Source: Nautilia sp. PV-1
GTDB lineage: Bacteria; Campylobacterota; Campylobacteria; Campylobacterales; Nautiliaceae
Assembly (NCBI RefSeq): GCF_004006315.1
Contig: NZ_CP026530.1
Span: 982,501-1,046,500, forward strand
Reading direction: 5' to 3'
Length of the DNA stretch: 64,000 nt
How positions within the stretch are numbered: the stretch's first letter is position 1; each line of letters begins with the position of its first letter. The position numbers and the translations under genes were made by a program. Under the pieces are notes generated by a model. It was not told the DNA's origin. It saw only the letters and a list, made by a program, of their open reading frames with translations, and did no database searches. Shown here piece by piece: positions 62,996 to 64,000 of this stretch.

Positions 62996-64000
62996 ATACT
63001 ACTCTTTTCAATCTGATATTTAAAGTAATTCACACTCACACTGTAACCCATTACAACCAGAATATCGCCTTCTTCAAGTTTTAAATCAAAAGGAGGGTTA
63101 AAATAAAAATGGCCTTTTTCAATCTGCAAGGTCTCATTAAGAAGTGGAGACTCGTTCCTTTTTAATACCCCGAACAGAATAATTTTATACTTGTCAAAAT
63201 CAATTTCTCCTACAAGTTTACCGTCAAGAATAGAATCTTTAATAACGATAATTTCATCAATAATAGCATTTCTTCTTTCAGTTAAAATCGCATCAATCAC
63301 TTCAAAAGTAATAGGATTTCCTATATATTCCGCAGTCAGTAAAGCGGTAACGGTAGACGGAACCACTACGTGATTCGCTCCCGCTTTTTTTATTTTGCTT
63401 ACGTTTCTTTCGTCATTTGCCAGTGCAATAATTTCAGCTCCTTTGCTGTAAGCTTTTACACTTAATACGATAAATGAATTACTGATGTCGTTATTTGTAA
63501 GTACGAATATTTTTGATATTTTGCTGAAATCAAGCACCTGCAAAAATGTCTTTTGTGTAATATCGCCTTTTAATGTGATATACCCTTTATGGTTAGATTT
63601 TTCAACTCTGTCTTCATCCATATCCACCACAACAAAATCTATATTGTCTTTTTTAAATCTTTCTGCAAGAATTTCCGCTTCGTTAGAATATCCGCATATT
63701 AGATATACATCTTCCATATGTTTTATTTTTCTCAAAACCCTGTCCGCTTTAAGTTCATTCAGTTTTTCCGTAAAAGCGGAAGCTATAATTGATGTGGAGA
63801 ATGAGATAAATCCGATACCCACTACAATCAAAAACATGGTAAGAACTTTACCTTCCTGGGTAACCGGGGTAATATCTCCGTAACCGACGGTGGAAATGGT
63901 AATTAAAGACCAGTATATCGCATCGAATATTGTTTCGATTTTAGGATTTATGTGCGCTTCAAAAACATATATGACAGCACCGCCTATAAACGTTACGAAA
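62992..64000 (-). CDS. Potassium channel with RCK domains (5' end outside window)
   Basis: The frame is open from 62992 to the right edge, so the visible part is about 335 codons and the N-terminus is missing. Immediately upstream of the first internal Met (63837) the frame reads IYWSLITISTVGYGDITPVT, which contains the K+ selectivity filter TVGYGD and the pore helix. The gene is therefore a two-helix-type K+ channel with RCK_N (YLICGYSNEAEILAERF) and RCK_C domains, like MthK/Kch. The M2 helix after the filter is MFLIVVGIGFISFSTSIIAS. It is followed by the separate RCK gene. Confidence 0.9.
   Translation of the reverse strand, partial: FVTFIGGAVIYVFEAHINPKIETIFDAIYWSLITISTVGYGDITPVTQEGKVLTMFLIVVGIGFISFSTSIIASAFTEKLNELKADRVLRKIKHMEDVYLICGYSNEAEILAERFKKDNIDFVVVDMDEDRVEKSNHKGYITLKGDITQKTFLQVLDFSKISKIFVLTNNDISNSFIVLSVKAYSKGAEIIALANDERNVSKIKKAGANHVVVPSTVTALLTAEYIGNPITFEVIDAILTERRNAIIDEIIVIKDSILDGKLVGEIDFDKYKIILFGVLKRNESPLLNETLQIEKGHFYFNPPFDLKLEEGDILVVMGYSVSVNYFKYQIEKSSI

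Noticed and set aside
63837-63837. Start of a TrkA-only protein at the internal Met
   Set aside because: The same frame continues upstream through a pore helix and TVGYGD filter to the window edge, so the Met is internal.
1-64000. CRISPR arrays, insertion sequences, prophage, rRNA operons, further tRNAs, origin of replication
   Set aside because: I saw no spaced direct repeats of CRISPR size, no transposase or integrase frames, no rRNA-like sequence, no second cloverleaf and no DnaA-box cluster; this is reading by eye, so weak examples could be missed.

Overview
This AT-rich, gene-dense window most resembles a hydrogen-oxidising, deep-sea-vent Campylobacterota genome of the order Nautiliales (Nautilia/Caminibacter/Lebetimonas type). 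The evidence is: a stand-alone atpE with a cleavable-looking leader, the nadK-recN pair, a full-length reverse gyrase (the mark of growth at high temperature, otherwise rare in Campylobacterota), a CooMKLXUH-type energy-converting hydrogenase, a cytoplasmic fumarate reductase with an HdrB-like subunit (expected in the reductive TCA cycle), and an Hcp-type hydroxylamine reductase. The genus is inferred from family knowledge; no database search was possible.

Layout. 1-3.4 kb: a cut-off YfdX-like gene, a LysE exporter, an aminotransferase, atpE with a structured leader and terminator, and tRNA-Leu(GAG). 3.4-9 kb: nadK-recN-hypothetical, bacterioferritin, a CHAD protein and an MscS channel. 9-14.1 kb: aspS-feoA, then adk, a CinA-like protein, a response-regulator diguanylate cyclase and a small membrane protein. 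14.3-27.1 kb: twelve tightly packed minus-strand genes running from cooM through cooK, L, X, U and H, a HydN/CooF-like ferredoxin, hypA and a GltD-like flavoprotein to fumarate reductase A, B and E. This run plausibly links H2 oxidation, low-potential electron carriers and fumarate reduction. 27.3-31.8 kb: a chemoreceptor, FxsA, an acetyltransferase and proS. 31.9-38.8 kb: a type I restriction locus hsdM-hsdS-prrC-hsdR with an embedded PrrC-like tRNA anticodon nuclease. 38.9-46.2 kb: RadC, an S4 protein, argG, a rhodanese, a phosphoribosyltransferase, a fatty-acid-hydroxylase-like protein and reverse gyrase. 46.3-50.2 kb: a ClC channel, hcp, a hemerythrin and a Crp/Fnr regulator. 50.3-64 kb: a UbiD decarboxylase, SixA, an rRNA methyltransferase, a helicase, ComEC, DnaB, ispG, TlyA, a 31-residue membrane protein, gpsA, and a K+ channel with an RCK partner, cut off at the right edge.

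Three systems cross gene boundaries. (i) A CATTGAC-N4-GTCAATG palindrome lies upstream of both hcp and the chemoreceptor, with the same spacing to a TAAAAT box. It is a candidate site for the Crp/Fnr regulator encoded beside hcp. (ii) Heptanucleotide repeat arrays occur at seven places, both between genes and in frame inside ubiD and a helicase gene. They contribute stop codons, ribosome sites, a TTG start and part of a promoter. (iii) A 13-bp AGTGTCTGTCACT element occurs four times, always between genes.

The strongest candidates for unusual biology are the prrC restriction/anticodon-nuclease locus with its TAEL-repeat HsdS, the hcp/chemoreceptor regulon and the mobile-looking heptad repeats. 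I saw no CRISPR array, insertion sequence, prophage or rRNA gene. The only gene-to-gene interval above 300 bases that lacks a protein gene (3031-3402) holds a terminator, tRNA-Leu and two copies of the 13-bp element.
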